Source: Gilliamella sp. ESL0443 (GTDB lineage Bacteria > Pseudomonadota > Gammaproteobacteria > Enterobacterales > Orbaceae). From it: 64,000 nucleotides of DNA. Under the pieces are notes generated by a model. That model was not told the origin of the DNA. It saw only the letters and a program-made list of their open reading frames with translations, and did no database searches. Location of the stretch: contig NZ_CP048263.1 of assembly GCF_019469165.1 (NCBI RefSeq), positions 62,001-126,000 on the forward strand. The letters are read 5' to 3'. Made by a program: the position numbers and the translations under genes. This document shows positions 27,960 to 37,567 of the stretch, piece after piece. The stretch's first letter is position 1; each line of letters starts with the position of its first letter.

Positions 27960-29381
27960 TTAAACTTCAGACTGTTCATTATCCAAAGTCACATTCGGAT
28001 CATTATAAATATCCATATTCATTAATCCAACTTCATGATCGGTTGCTATTGCAGCGGTCATTGATCCAGATACATTAGCTAACGTTCTGGCCATATCAAT
28101 GATTGGATCGACGGCTAACACCATACCAATTAATGGGAAGTATTCAGCCATACCCATGCCTGAAAGTACGACAGTCGCTGCGACTGTTGCAGTGCCTGGA
28201 ATACCTGCGATACCAATTGATCCGATAACTACCACAATGACTAGCATTATATAGAATTGAATATCAGTATTAATACCCACCATATGAGCAACCATAACCG
28301 CGAGTAAGGCTGGGAAAAAGCCAGCGCAGCCATTCATTCCCATTGTACTCCCGAGTGAGCCAACTAGATTCGCTGTACCTGTATTGACGCCCATTCTGAC
28401 GGTCAATGTTGAGATAGTCATCGGTAATGTACCAACAGATGAGCGGCTAGTGAAAGCAAGTAACCATGTGCCAAGTGCTTTTTTGATAAATACGATAGGT
28501 GAAATTCCATGAAGCATGACAATCACAATATGCACAACAAGCATTATTATGGTTGCAAGGTAAATTGCTAATACAAAGCTTGATACATCAATAATTGCTG
28601 GGATACCGTTTGAAATAATAGTACGAGCAAGTAAAGCAATTACCGCATAAGGCATATATTTAATAATCGTCATGGCAATTGACATGATAATTTTATAGAG
28701 CGCCTCAATAAAGGTTTTAAAAAGAGCAATAGGTTGTGGATTCTTTTTTTCCATTCGGTTTGCGGCAAGTCCCATCAATGCTGAAAAGATAACTAAGCCT
28801 ACAATATTCTCTTTTACCATAGAGCCGATGATATTACTTGGAATAAGATTCACGAAAGTATCAATAATATTGGTATATTGTTTGGCGGTAGCCGTTTTGG
28901 TTGATGCTGAACTCAACTCACCTAATGATAGTAAATTTGCTAAAATAATACCGACAATACAAGCGATGGCTGTAGTGAATAGTAACCAAAAAATTCCTCT
29001 GAATGCTATTTTCGGCAAATTGTCTTTACCAGAAAAATCAATAATCACTTTTACAATTGAGACAAAAATTAATGGAATCACTAACATGCGTATGAAGGCA
29101 ATAAAGGCACGACCAAACAAACCATACCATGTTGCTGTTTCTTGCATCCAAACAGTTGAACTTTCTGGAAAACCGGCTGCAGCTTGAATACCTAAACCAA
29201 TAACAGCACCAAGCACCAATCCGACTAACATTCTAATGGAAAAATTAACTTTTTTGGTTTGCATCGGTCGCATGACGGCAAAAAAGCAAAGCAGTAATAA
29301 ACCAATCCCGATTATAGTTTGATAATGGGTGATGGATAAGAACTTTTCGAAAAAAGTGCCCTGAAAAATGGCATCTGACAT
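27960..29381 (-). CDS. tcyP: L-cystine-type dicarboxylate/amino acid:cation symporter
   Basis: A 473-residue member of the DAACS (glutamate-type) symporter family with about nine transmembrane segments and re-entrant loops. It carries the TcyP-type signatures FTSRSSVGTLP and GMNGCAGFFPALLAVMVA; E. coli TcyP (YdjN) has FTSRSSAASIP and GQNGCAGLYPAMLAVMVA. Ordinary glutamate/dicarboxylate carriers have a different serine-rich motif there. Cystine uptake is therefore the likely function. The adjacent upstream gene encodes a CoA-disulfide reductase, 122 bases away on the same strand, which supports a thiol-related job. Confidence 0.75.
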   Translation of the reverse strand: MSDAIFQGTFFEKFLSITHYQTIIGIGLLLLCFFAVMRPMQTKKVNFSIRMLVGLVLGAVIGLGIQAAAGFPESSTVWMQETATWYGLFGRAFIAFIRMLVIPLIFVSIVKVIIDFSGKDNLPKIAFRGIFWLLFTTAIACIVGIILANLLSLGELSSASTKTATAKQYTNIIDTFVNLIPSNIIGSMVKENIVGLVIFSALMGLAANRMEKKNPQPIALFKTFIEALYKIIMSIAMTIIKYMPYAVIALLARTIISNGIPAIIDVSSFVLAIYLATIIMLVVHIVIVMLHGISPIVFIKKALGTWLLAFTSRSSVGTLPMTISTLTVRMGVNTGTANLVGSLGSTMGMNGCAGFFPALLAVMVAHMVGINTDIQFYIMLVIVVVIGSIGIAGIPGTATVAATVVLSGMGMAEYFPLIGMVLAVDPIIDMARTLANVSGSMTAAIATDHEVGLMNMDIYNDPNVTLDNEQSEV

Positions 29382-29503
29382 GTTTACCCCCAGCTTTTGG
29401 ATAAAATTGAATTAATTTTTAATAATCTTTTATGGTTTGGATTAAAACCAAACCACATATTTTGAATTTTAATAATTTTGCAAATATTTGAAATATTTCA
29501 ATA

Positions 29504-30829
29504 CTATTTAGCAATGCCCCCAGCGATATTTAAAATATCCCATGGTCTTGAAAAAGGTGGTGCATATAAAAAGTCCATCATGGCTAATTCATCAATTTTC
29601 ATATTAGCCCAAATAGCGGTGGCTAAACTATTCGTTCTTAATACAGCACCGCTGCCCCCAGCAATCTGTCCACCTAATAAAATACGAGTTTCGGCGTGAT
29701 AAATAAGTTTAGCCGTGACGCTAGTTTGCCCTTCAACATAGTTACTATGATTTTTATCTTTAACTACTACTGTTTTGTATGGGATACTGGCTTTAATAGC
29801 TTGTTGTTCGGTTAGTCCTGTTCGACCGGCTTCGATATCAAATACTCTTAATGCTGATGTCCCAAGGGTTCCTGGGAATTGATTGTTACCGCCTGCTAAA
29901 TTGTCACCGACAATTTTACCTAATTTGTTCGCTCCGGTCGCTAATGGAATATAAGTCATTGATTGGCTAACGCGATGATGAAGCGCGACACAGTCGCCTG
30001 CAGCATAAATATCAGCTATGTTAGTTTGTCCATAATTATCAACGACAATTGCACCATTACTAAGAGTTTCAATATTGAGGTGTTTATAAACTTCGCTATT
30101 AGGCTTTACTCCTGTGGCAATAATGACAATGTCGGCGGGATATTTAGCTTTATTAGTAATAACATGAGTAACTTTTTGTTCACCTTCAAAACCTTGTACT
30201 TGCTCTTGTAGATGTAAATCACAATGTCGTTTTAGATTTTCTTCAATTATCTCAGTAAGTTCTGGATCGAAGGCATCGGTCAATACTCTATCATCTAATT
30301 GAATTAATTTTACATTTTTATTCAATTTTACTAACGATTCAGTGATTTCTAGCCCGATATAGCCGGCACCAATGACCACGACATTACTATTTTGGTTTAA
30401 AGCTTTTTTTATTGCCAGACCATCATACATATCACGTAAAGTGAAAATATTTTCCAATTGTAGATTTTTTAAAGGTGGAATTATCGGTGTTGCCCCAACG
30501 GCAATGAGTAACTTATCATAATCGTCTTCAAAACAATTATTGTTTTTGATGTCTTTGATGGTGATTTTTTTTAATTGAGGATCAATAGCAATAACTTCAT
30601 GTAATGTTTTGATTTCAATGCCATCTTTAGCAAATTGTTCTGGTGTTCTGGATATCATTTCATTTTCATCGCCAAAATGATTGCCAATAAAATAAGGTAA
30701 TCCACAAGCTCCAAATGAAACTATATCTGATTTTTCATAGATACAGATTGTCGCATTGGGGTCCCTTCTTTTGGCTTTTGCAGCAGCACTTGCTCCAGCT
30801 GCTTGAGCGCCAATGATGATTATTTTCAT
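29504..30829 (-). CDS. CoA-disulfide reductase / FAD-dependent pyridine nucleotide-disulfide oxidoreductase
   Basis: The 441-residue flavoenzyme has an N-terminal FAD dinucleotide fold (IIIIGAQAAGASAAAKAKR), a single active-site Cys42 in SFGACGLPYFIG, a central NAD(P)H fold (VVVIGAGYIGLEITESL), the second FAD block (IYAAGDC) and a C-terminal dimerisation domain. One redox Cys in this position is characteristic of CoA-disulfide reductases and NADH oxidases/peroxidases, not of glutathione reductases. It is first in a probable unit with the cystine-type symporter. The exact substrate (CoA disulfide, O2, polysulfide) cannot be settled by eye. Confidence 0.8.
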   Translation of the reverse strand: MKIIIIGAQAAGASAAAKAKRRDPNATICIYEKSDIVSFGACGLPYFIGNHFGDENEMISRTPEQFAKDGIEIKTLHEVIAIDPQLKKITIKDIKNNNCFEDDYDKLLIAVGATPIIPPLKNLQLENIFTLRDMYDGLAIKKALNQNSNVVVIGAGYIGLEITESLVKLNKNVKLIQLDDRVLTDAFDPELTEIIEENLKRHCDLHLQEQVQGFEGEQKVTHVITNKAKYPADIVIIATGVKPNSEVYKHLNIETLSNGAIVVDNYGQTNIADIYAAGDCVALHHRVSQSMTYIPLATGANKLGKIVGDNLAGGNNQFPGTLGTSALRVFDIEAGRTGLTEQQAIKASIPYKTVVVKDKNHSNYVEGQTSVTAKLIYHAETRILLGGQIAGGSGAVLRTNSLATAIWANMKIDELAMMDFLYAPPFSRPWDILNIAGGIAK

Positions 30830-30983
30830 CGATAATTCTCCTTTGAGCGCAGATAATTTTTAACTACCATCCTAACACAGGTTATCATCTTGGTTAAATT
30901 AGTTGGTAATTTAGCTTTAATCTTAATCAATTTTACGTTCAGCTGATGTAATTTTGGATAGTTTATTATCGTTAGAATAAATA

Positions 30984-31961
30984 TTAATTAGTCAAAAAAG
31001 TTGAGGAACGGGGTTTTTGAAGTATATTTTTGATTAATTCCACCTGTAATGGCGTATCGTTTAAGGCTGGAATGTAATAAAAATGTTTACCACCAGCATC
31101 TAAAAATATTTCTCTGTTTTGCTCATCAATTTCATAAAGTGTTTCAATGCAATCCGCCGAAAAACCCGGGCAGATAACATGGACATGTTTGGTCCTAGTT
31201 TTAGCTAGGTTTTCTAATATATCGCTGGTGTTTGGTTCAACCCATTTCCCTTTTCCAAATTTTGATTGATAAGCCATTTTGATTGGTAAGTCGATACCAT
31301 TATCTTGGCATTTTTTTATCAATAACTTGGTTGTTAACTGGCATCTTTGCACATAGTCATCTTGCCGTTTATCAATATAGCGTTGAGGTATGCCATGATA
31401 GGAAAGAAGCAATACATCAGGTTGTCCTTGCGTTGAAAAAGCTTGTTGCACTTGTGAATAAAGCGCATCGATATAACTTTCGTCATCTGCATAATCACGA
31501 ATATAGTTAATCTTGAACGCACAATCACGAATAAGTTGCTTAACTTTATCTAATACCGCCTGAGTTGTAGTTGTAGAATATTGTGGAAATAACGGTAATA
31601 GTGTTATTTTTTCACATGATTTTAAATTATTTAGTGCGGATTGTAAGCTCGGTTCACCATAGGTCATGGCTAATTCGCATTGTATATCCGGTAATGCTTG
31701 TTGTAATTGATTCATCAAGCGTTTACTGTAATGGAGTAATGGTGATTCCTCATTTATCCATATTTTTTGATAATGGTTAATGATGTAGGGAACGCGTTTA
31801 GGTAATACTAGGTATTTTAGTATTGGATACCAAATAAAAGCAGGAAGATCGACAACATGACGATCGAGTAAAAACTCTGTTAAGTAAGAGCGAATTGCCT
31901 CTGGCGTTGCAGCACTTGGCGTACCTAAATTAACAATTAATACTCCCTGTTTGTTTTTCAT
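30984..31961 (-). CDS. hemH: Ferrochelatase
   Basis: HemH inserts Fe2+ into protoporphyrin IX. The protein has 325 residues (E. coli 320). Family blocks are GVLIVNLGTP, LLPLFPQYSTTTTQAVLD, the active-site His in LLSYHGIPQRYI, and the Glu in ETLYEIDEQNRE. The end is odd: after the normal terminus (YIPALNDTPLQVELIKNIL) about ten residues are added, and KPRSSTF of these is encoded by copy 2 of a dispersed repeat. It overlaps the end of upstream waaA by ATGA, so translation is coupled. Confidence 0.95.
   Translation of the reverse strand: MKNKQGVLIVNLGTPSAATPEAIRSYLTEFLLDRHVVDLPAFIWYPILKYLVLPKRVPYIINHYQKIWINEESPLLHYSKRLMNQLQQALPDIQCELAMTYGEPSLQSALNNLKSCEKITLLPLFPQYSTTTTQAVLDKVKQLIRDCAFKINYIRDYADDESYIDALYSQVQQAFSTQGQPDVLLLSYHGIPQRYIDKRQDDYVQRCQLTTKLLIKKCQDNGIDLPIKMAYQSKFGKGKWVEPNTSDILENLAKTRTKHVHVICPGFSADCIETLYEIDEQNREIFLDAGGKHFYYIPALNDTPLQVELIKNILQKPRSSTFLTN
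30994..31020 (+). repeat. Dispersed 25-bp repeat, copy 2, inside the hemH 3' end
   Basis: The sequence is identical over at least 27 bases to copy 1, including the trailing TGA. Read on the minus strand it encodes KPRSSTF at the HemH C-terminus. Unlike copies 1 and 3 no CCCC/GGGG partner lies close by, so no hairpin forms. Confidence 0.85.
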
Positions 31962-33235
31962 AGGTTATCCTTATATGGTTCAAGATAGTGATGGATAACC
32001 TTAAGTAGGCGATTTAGTGCTCCTTGGTTTCTTTTTAATACTTGATATGCGTTTTCGCCCATTTGCTGACAACGATTGTCGTCATTCAATAAGCTGTTTA
32101 CAGTTGAATAGAGTGAATCAGCTGTGCTGTCACATATCAACATACCATTAGCTTCAATTAACTGTTCACAAATCACTTTAAAGTTAAAAAAGTATTTACC
32201 GCTAATAATTGGAATATGGTGTAGTGCCGGTTCTAATGGATTGTGACCACCATGCTCAATTAAGCTACCACCAACAAAAGCGATATTAGCTAAGCCATAA
32301 AGTTCTAATAGTTCTCCCATGGTGTCGCCCAAAATCACTTGCGTTTGATCTGTTGGGATTTGCTTCGTGCTTCGTTTGATATAATTTAACTTATTATCGG
32401 AAATTAATTCTTCAACAGTTTTAAAACGTTCTGGATGACGCGGAACTAAGATAAGTAATAAGTTAGAGTGATTTTTTAGTAGTCGTTGAAATGCTGATAA
32501 AATGATTTCATCTTCACCTGAATGTGTGCTCGCTGCTATAAGAACTGGTCGATTTAATTGCCATTGCTGTTTTAATTGCGCAAGACTTTGTTTATCAGTT
32601 AGTTCAATATCAAATTTAATACTACCGGTTACGGTTAAATGCTCTTTTGGCAAACCTAACGATAAAAATCGCTCTCCATCTTGTTCGTTTTGAGCGGCGA
32701 CAGTGCTGATTTTAGTTAATAGTTTACTAATCGCTTTTCCTAATTTGTGATACCTATTGGCTGAACGTTCAGATAATCGCGCATTAGCAATAATTAATGG
32801 GATTTTTTTGTTATGGCATTGGCTAATTAAGTTTGGCCAAAGTTCGGTTTCCATGATTATGACTAATTTAGGTTTAACTGCTTTTAGAAAACGATGTATT
32901 GAACAGGGTAAATCATAAGGTAAATAGACATGGCTAACGCTATCTTTTAGTAGCGTCTTAACTTGTTTAGAGCCAGTAGGTGTCATTGTTGTAACGGTAA
33001 TTGGTAACTGCGGATATTGTTTTTGAAGTGTTTTTATCAATGGAATTGCTGCGAGTGTTTCGCCGACAGATACCGCGTGAACTAAAATTCCACCTGATTT
33101 GACTTTATTTTTACAAAATCCATAGCGTTCTAACCAACGCTTACGATAATCTGGTGCTTTGCGACTGCGCCAAAGCAGTCTAAACCAGACAAGCGGTTGG
33201 ATTAAATAAAGTAAAATCGTATATAAAATATTCAT
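31958..33235 (-). CDS. waaA: 3-deoxy-D-manno-octulosonic acid (Kdo) transferase
   Basis: WaaA adds Kdo to lipid IVA at the inner membrane. The 425 residues match E. coli WaaA (425). It has an N-terminal membrane-anchoring helix, the acceptor-binding region with HAVSVGETLAAIPLI, IIMETELWPNLI and IIANARLSERS, and a C-terminal Rossmann domain with VPRHPERF and FVGGSLIEHGGHNPLEPA. It lies two bases after orn and overlaps hemH, a compact orn-waaA-hemH run. Confidence 0.95.
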   Translation of the reverse strand: MNILYTILLYLIQPLVWFRLLWRSRKAPDYRKRWLERYGFCKNKVKSGGILVHAVSVGETLAAIPLIKTLQKQYPQLPITVTTMTPTGSKQVKTLLKDSVSHVYLPYDLPCSIHRFLKAVKPKLVIIMETELWPNLISQCHNKKIPLIIANARLSERSANRYHKLGKAISKLLTKISTVAAQNEQDGERFLSLGLPKEHLTVTGSIKFDIELTDKQSLAQLKQQWQLNRPVLIAASTHSGEDEIILSAFQRLLKNHSNLLLILVPRHPERFKTVEELISDNKLNYIKRSTKQIPTDQTQVILGDTMGELLELYGLANIAFVGGSLIEHGGHNPLEPALHHIPIISGKYFFNFKVICEQLIEANGMLICDSTADSLYSTVNSLLNDDNRCQQMGENAYQVLKRNQGALNRLLKVIHHYLEPYKDNL

Positions 33236-33237
33236 GA

Positions 33238-33792
33238 TTACTCATTAGTTAGATTGAAAAAGTGTTGTCGGTAATAAAGTAATTCAGCGATTGAGTCGCG
33301 AATATCATCTAACGCTTGGTGAGAACTCTGTTTATTGATACCTTTTAATATTTCAGGTTTCCAGCGTCTGGCTAATTCTTTAATCGTACTGACATCTAAA
33401 TAACGGTAATGAAAATACTTTTCTAGATTTGGCATATAATTAAACAGAAAACGTCGGTCTTGACCAATCGTATTACCACAGATTGGTGAACAGTTTTCGG
33501 GAACCCATTGTTTTAAAAACGCAAGAGTTTGTTGTTCAGCTTGTTGTTCGGTAACCGTACTTTGACGAACACGATCGATTAATCCTGACTTGCCATGCGT
33601 TTTTTGATTCCAATCATCCATAAGCGCAAGTTGTTCATCTGTTTGATGAATGGCAATGACTGGGCCTTCAGCGAGAATATTTAAATTAGAATCAGTTACA
33701 ATAGTTGCGATTTCAATAATGCGATCGCTATTCGGATTGAGTCCTGTCATCTCCAGATCAATCCATATCAGATTATTTGATAGAGTAGTCAT
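33238..33792 (-). CDS. orn: Oligoribonuclease
   Basis: Orn is the 3'-5' exonuclease that finishes off di- to penta-ribonucleotides. From the ATG at 33790-33792 it has 184 residues, opening [20 protein letters not shown]. The DEDDh residues are in WIDLEMTG, in [11 protein letters not shown], and in [11 protein letters not shown] longer frame reaches 15 codons upstream but lacks family similarity there. The ribosome site is weak. It is divergent from rsgA, as in E. coli. Confidence 0.95.
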   Translation of the reverse strand: MTTLSNNLIWIDLEMTGLNPNSDRIIEIATIVTDSNLNILAEGPVIAIHQTDEQLALMDDWNQKTHGKSGLIDRVRQSTVTEQQAEQQTLAFLKQWVPENCSPICGNTIGQDRRFLFNYMPNLEKYFHYRYLDVSTIKELARRWKPEILKGINKQSSHQALDDIRDSIAELLYYRQHFFNLTNE

Positions 33793-33873
33793 AATTTGTG
33801 GTATAAATTTTCTTTTTAATGCTGAGTAGTGTAGCATAAGTGCTAAACTGTTTGACCAAAAAAATTAGTAACC

Positions 33874-34899
33874 GTGGCAAAAAATCAACTTTCAAAAAAT
33901 CAAAAAAGGCGTATGGCCGCTAAGCATCAACAACGTTTAGAAACTAAGATGGATGAAAATCTATCAAATTTCTCTGCGCCTCGTGATGGGGTGGTGGTGA
34001 GTCGGTTTGGCAAATCTGCGGATGTTGAAGATGATGCTGGGATTATTTATCGATGTAGTATTCGCCGTACTTTACCGTCATTAGTGACGGGAGATAAAGT
34101 ATTGTGGCGTGAGAGTTTGGAACCGAATACTAATGGTATTATTGAAGCAGTTCATCCTCGTCATTCCGAGTTAGTACGGCCTGATTTTTATGATGGAGTT
34201 AAGCCTGTTGCAGCAAATGTCGATCAAATTGTTATTATTTCAGCCGTTTTACCTGAATTATCGTTTAATATCATCGATCGGTATTTAGTCGCTTGTGAGG
34301 CGACCAAAATCACACCTATTATCGTATTGAATAAAATTGATTTACTTGATGAGCAAAAGAAACAAGAAATTGAGCAACAGTTTCTTATTTACACCAAAAT
34401 TGGTTATCAGGTTTTATTTGTTTCATGTCAGTCACAACAAGGTATTGAACCTTTACAGAAGGTTTTAGATGGTAAAATTTCTATTTTAGTTGGTCAATCA
34501 GGTGTTGGTAAATCCAGTATCATCAATTTACTATTGCCTCACAACCAAGCTACGCTAACCGGTGAAGTATCTGAAATATCTGGGCTTGGTCAACATACCA
34601 CAACTTCAACTCGGCTTTATCATTTACCGAATGGTGGTGATATTATTGATTCGCCAGGAATTCGTGAGTTTGGTTTATGGCATTTAGAGCCAGAGCAAGT
34701 TATTGCTGGTTTTGTTGAATTTGATGATTATTTAGGTGGTTGCCAATTTCGTGATTGTAATCACTTAGATACACCGGGATGTTTACTCCAGAAAGCTGTT
34801 GCACAAGGTGCGATTGCACCATCAAGGTTAGATAATTATCATCGAATATTACAGTCAATGCGCGAAGTCAAAGCGAAAACCAATAAAAGTTATAAATAG
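33874..34899 (+). CDS. rsgA: Small ribosomal subunit biogenesis GTPase RsgA
   Basis: RsgA is a circularly permuted GTPase that checks 30S subunit maturation. It has 341 residues and a GTG start giving [14 protein letters not shown]. Domains in order: OB fold (about 35-110), GTPase with G4 NKID before G1 GQSGVGKSS and G3 DSPG, then a zinc-binding C-terminal helix with [14 protein letters not shown]. The start has little Shine-Dalgarno sequence. It is convergent with the HdeD-like gene. Confidence 0.95.
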   Translation: MAKNQLSKNQKRRMAAKHQQRLETKMDENLSNFSAPRDGVVVSRFGKSADVEDDAGIIYRCSIRRTLPSLVTGDKVLWRESLEPNTNGIIEAVHPRHSELVRPDFYDGVKPVAANVDQIVIISAVLPELSFNIIDRYLVACEATKITPIIVLNKIDLLDEQKKQEIEQQFLIYTKIGYQVLFVSCQSQQGIEPLQKVLDGKISILVGQSGVGKSSIINLLLPHNQATLTGEVSEISGLGQHTTTSTRLYHLPNGGDIIDSPGIREFGLWHLEPEQVIAGFVEFDDYLGGCQFRDCNHLDTPGCLLQKAVAQGAIAPSRLDNYHRILQSMREVKAKTNKSYK

Positions 34900-34940
34900 T
34901 TGCTTTTGGTTAGAAAGTTTTATTTTTGAACTGTTGAGGC

Positions 34941-34972
34941 TTATTGCTCACAAGCCATGTTGTGAGCAATAA
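34941..34972. terminator. Hairpin between convergent rsgA and the HdeD-like gene
   Basis: TTATTGCTCACAA (34941-34953) pairs perfectly with 34960-34972 around a six-base loop: a 13-bp stem. No long T run follows on either strand, so it is a weak intrinsic terminator but a likely 3' end for both transcripts. Confidence 0.65.
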
Positions 34973-34980
34973 AATGAAAT

Positions 34981-35532
34981 TTAAGATCTATGATTTTTTA
35001 GTGCAAAACCAATTGCAATATAAGCAAAGCCTTGGAAAACTAAATCTATACCTAAAAACATTCCTAATACCCAAACGCTATCATATGGCCAGCCTGCCAT
35101 TAACATAAGACCTAAAATGATGTTAATCACCCCAGAAAAGACGACCCATCCCCAACGAGGTATGTTGCGGTTGCTCATTGCAGCAAAAATTTGAGTAAAT
35201 CCACTAATCGTCAATAATAAAGAAATTAATAACGTTAATGCACTTGAGACTGCGATCGGTTGCAAAAACGACATAGCGCCAATGAAGATATATAAAATCC
35301 CCATGATTGCCCATAAAGCAGTTTGGCCAAATCCTTTGATGTTAAAAGAGTGGATTACTTGGATAACCCCTGCGATAAAAAGGAGTGAACCGATAAAATA
35401 AACTGAAAAAACGGTGGCCATGAATTGATACCCCAATGCCAAGCAACCGAGAATAATTAAAACTATACCAATAATAATAAACCAATTGGATTTTTGTTTA
35501 AAACTTTGAATAGTGTTTTCATTAGCTATCAT
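34981..35532 (-). CDS. HdeD/DUF308 family membrane protein
   Basis: The 183-residue protein has six predicted transmembrane helices in three hairpin repeats, with family-type loops (GSLLFIAGVIQVIHSF, RWGWVVFSGVINIILGLMLM). This is the HdeD/DUF308 fold; E. coli HdeD contributes to acid resistance at high cell density, but there is no hdeAB nearby and the biological role here is unknown. It stands alone, with its own upstream spacer after the dauA terminator. Confidence 0.8.
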   Translation of the reverse strand: MIANENTIQSFKQKSNWFIIIGIVLIILGCLALGYQFMATVFSVYFIGSLLFIAGVIQVIHSFNIKGFGQTALWAIMGILYIFIGAMSFLQPIAVSSALTLLISLLLTISGFTQIFAAMSNRNIPRWGWVVFSGVINIILGLMLMAGWPYDSVWVLGMFLGIDLVFQGFAYIAIGFALKNHRS

Positions 35533-35627
35533 ATTTATTTCCTATTGTTAATGTAATGTATTAAATGAACACCATTTTTCTGAGCTAGTCTTGACTCATA
35601 TGAAAAAGGGGAGTGTACATAGCTGAT

Positions 35628-35672
35628 AAAAAATACTTAGTGAAAACTAGGACGATTTACTTTCACTAAGTA
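35628..35672 (-). terminator. Rho-independent terminator of dauA
   Basis: On the minus strand TACTTAGTGAAA and its perfect complement (35661-35672 and 35634-35645) enclose a 15-base loop and are followed by TTTTTT (35628-35633). It is placed 37 bases after the dauA stop. Confidence 0.85.
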
Positions 35673-35708
35673 TAATATTTAATCAATATAATAATATCAA
35701 TTTTGATA

Positions 35709-37382
35709 TTAAATTTTATCTTTCAGTGCTTCATCTAAAGTTGAGTAAAACATTAATTTATTTGATTTAGGTACAATTTTCGCCCGAGCTAAGGTTTTTA
35801 ATGGTTGGAATTGCAATTCGCAAATAGATAGATCAACTGGTTCAGGTAATTCATCAATAAAATGGATAAGTGCATTTAAGCCTCCTGCATCTAGGATAGG
35901 TACTGCATCCCATTGTAAAACAATATGTTGATAACCATTGATTTTTTGGTATAACTCTAAAAAGGTCCGTTCAGCAGCCGCAAAGAATAATGGACCATTA
36001 ATTCTTAGAACTAACGTCTTTTCATTGCTTTGGTTCAATTCGACCAAACGAGTCATACTAGCAATACGACGCATAAACAAGATTGAGGCTAATACAATTC
36101 CAAGCGTAATAGCGATTACCATGTCGAATAATACGGTAAGGGACATGCAAATAAGCATGATCATGATATCGTCTTTAGGTGCGCATTTAATAATATAGAT
36201 AACGCGTTGAATAGCACTCATATTCCATGCAACAATTAATAATAATGCTGCCATAGCTGATAATGGAATAAATGATAAAAGTGGGGCAAAACAGATAAGT
36301 GCCAATAATACGATTAATGAATGCAATACGGCGGCAATTGGCGATGTTGCGCCCGCTTTGACATTTGCCGCTGAACGCGCAATAGCCGCTGTTGCTGAAA
36401 TGCCACCAAAAAATGGCGCAATGATATTTCCTAAACCTTGGCCAATCAGTTCGCTATTTGAATGATGTTTGGTATGGGTCATTTCATCTAATACAACTGC
36501 ACATAGTAGTGATTCGATCGCACATAACATAGCCATTGTTAATGAGATTGGAATTAAAGCGGTTATTGTTGACCAATTCCATGTGAAACTTGCATGTTCC
36601 CATGGTAAGATAAATTCTGGTAAAACAGGCGGAATACCATGACCAACAGTGTTATCGGCTAATGTATAAGTGAATCGTGAACCGATTGTTTCGATTTGAT
36701 AGCCAAATTGATTGAATACTAACATGGTTAGTATGCCAGCAATTAAAGCCGGTAAATGGCCAGATATTTTTACTCGAAATTTTGGCCACATGATTAAAAC
36801 AATCAGTGTTACTAAGCCAACAAAGGTATCTGCGATATTAATGGTTGGAAAAGCTTTAACTAGTTCAATAACTTTATTAACATAATTTTCTGGCATGTGT
36901 TCTAGTGTTAAGCCAAAAAAATCTTTTATCTGCATGGTGGCGATGGTTATTGCAATACCAGAAGTAAAACCTAGCACTACTGGTAGAGGAATGTATTCGA
37001 TTAATCGACCTAAACGAATTACACCCATCAATATTAAAAAAATGCCTGAAAGTAGAGTGGCAATTAATAGGCCTGATAAGCCAAATTGTATGGAAACTGG
37101 ATATAGAATTACCACAAACGCTGCAGTTGGGCCTGAAACACTAAAACGTGACCCTCCAGTGAGAGCTATCACGAAGCCTGCTATAATTGCGGTATAGAGG
37201 CCATGTTGAGGGGCAACACCACTTGCAATAGCTAAAGCCATAGCAAGTGGGATAGCAATAATGCCAACCGTTATTCCGGCAATCAAATCTTTAAGAAAAC
37301 GAGTTGTGTTGTAAGGTGTAGTTATGCATGCAGATATAAACGCACAGCTTATTTTAATACCAGAAAGGCCATATAATTTCAT
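35709..37382 (-). CDS. dauA: SulP family C4-dicarboxylate transporter DauA
   Basis: This 557-residue SulP/SLC26 transporter has about 11-14 membrane segments followed by a cytoplasmic STAS domain from about residue 440. It tracks E. coli DauA (559) almost block by block: [59 protein letters not shown], and the STAS part [18 protein letters not shown]. coli DauA imports succinate aerobically at acidic pH. Succinate and related acids are plausible substrates in a gut setting. It is monocistronic. Confidence 0.88.
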   Translation of the reverse strand: MKLYGLSGIKISCAFISACITTPYNTTRFLKDLIAGITVGIIAIPLAMALAIASGVAPQHGLYTAIIAGFVIALTGGSRFSVSGPTAAFVVILYPVSIQFGLSGLLIATLLSGIFLILMGVIRLGRLIEYIPLPVVLGFTSGIAITIATMQIKDFFGLTLEHMPENYVNKVIELVKAFPTINIADTFVGLVTLIVLIMWPKFRVKISGHLPALIAGILTMLVFNQFGYQIETIGSRFTYTLADNTVGHGIPPVLPEFILPWEHASFTWNWSTITALIPISLTMAMLCAIESLLCAVVLDEMTHTKHHSNSELIGQGLGNIIAPFFGGISATAAIARSAANVKAGATSPIAAVLHSLIVLLALICFAPLLSFIPLSAMAALLLIVAWNMSAIQRVIYIIKCAPKDDIMIMLICMSLTVLFDMVIAITLGIVLASILFMRRIASMTRLVELNQSNEKTLVLRINGPLFFAAAERTFLELYQKINGYQHIVLQWDAVPILDAGGLNALIHFIDELPEPVDLSICELQFQPLKTLARAKIVPKSNKLMFYSTLDEALKDKI

Positions 37383-37567
37383 TATGTTTTAAAGCAGTTA
37401 AATGAGTTATAAAAAGTAGCTAATAAGATAATCTTTTTTTTTAAAATTGAAAGAGTATTCTAAAAATAATTGTATGATTTTCAGTTAAATTATGTGATTA
37501 ATGGTATAAAATGCTTTAAAAGCACGCTCTTGTTATTTTGCTCTTATATTATTAGGTAGGAGTCATT

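Noticed and set aside
33189-33197. ACAAGCGGT, the core of one Pasteurellaceae DNA uptake sequence
   Set aside because: It is a single copy inside waaA. Uptake sequences are dense in genomes that use them, and none of that density is seen.
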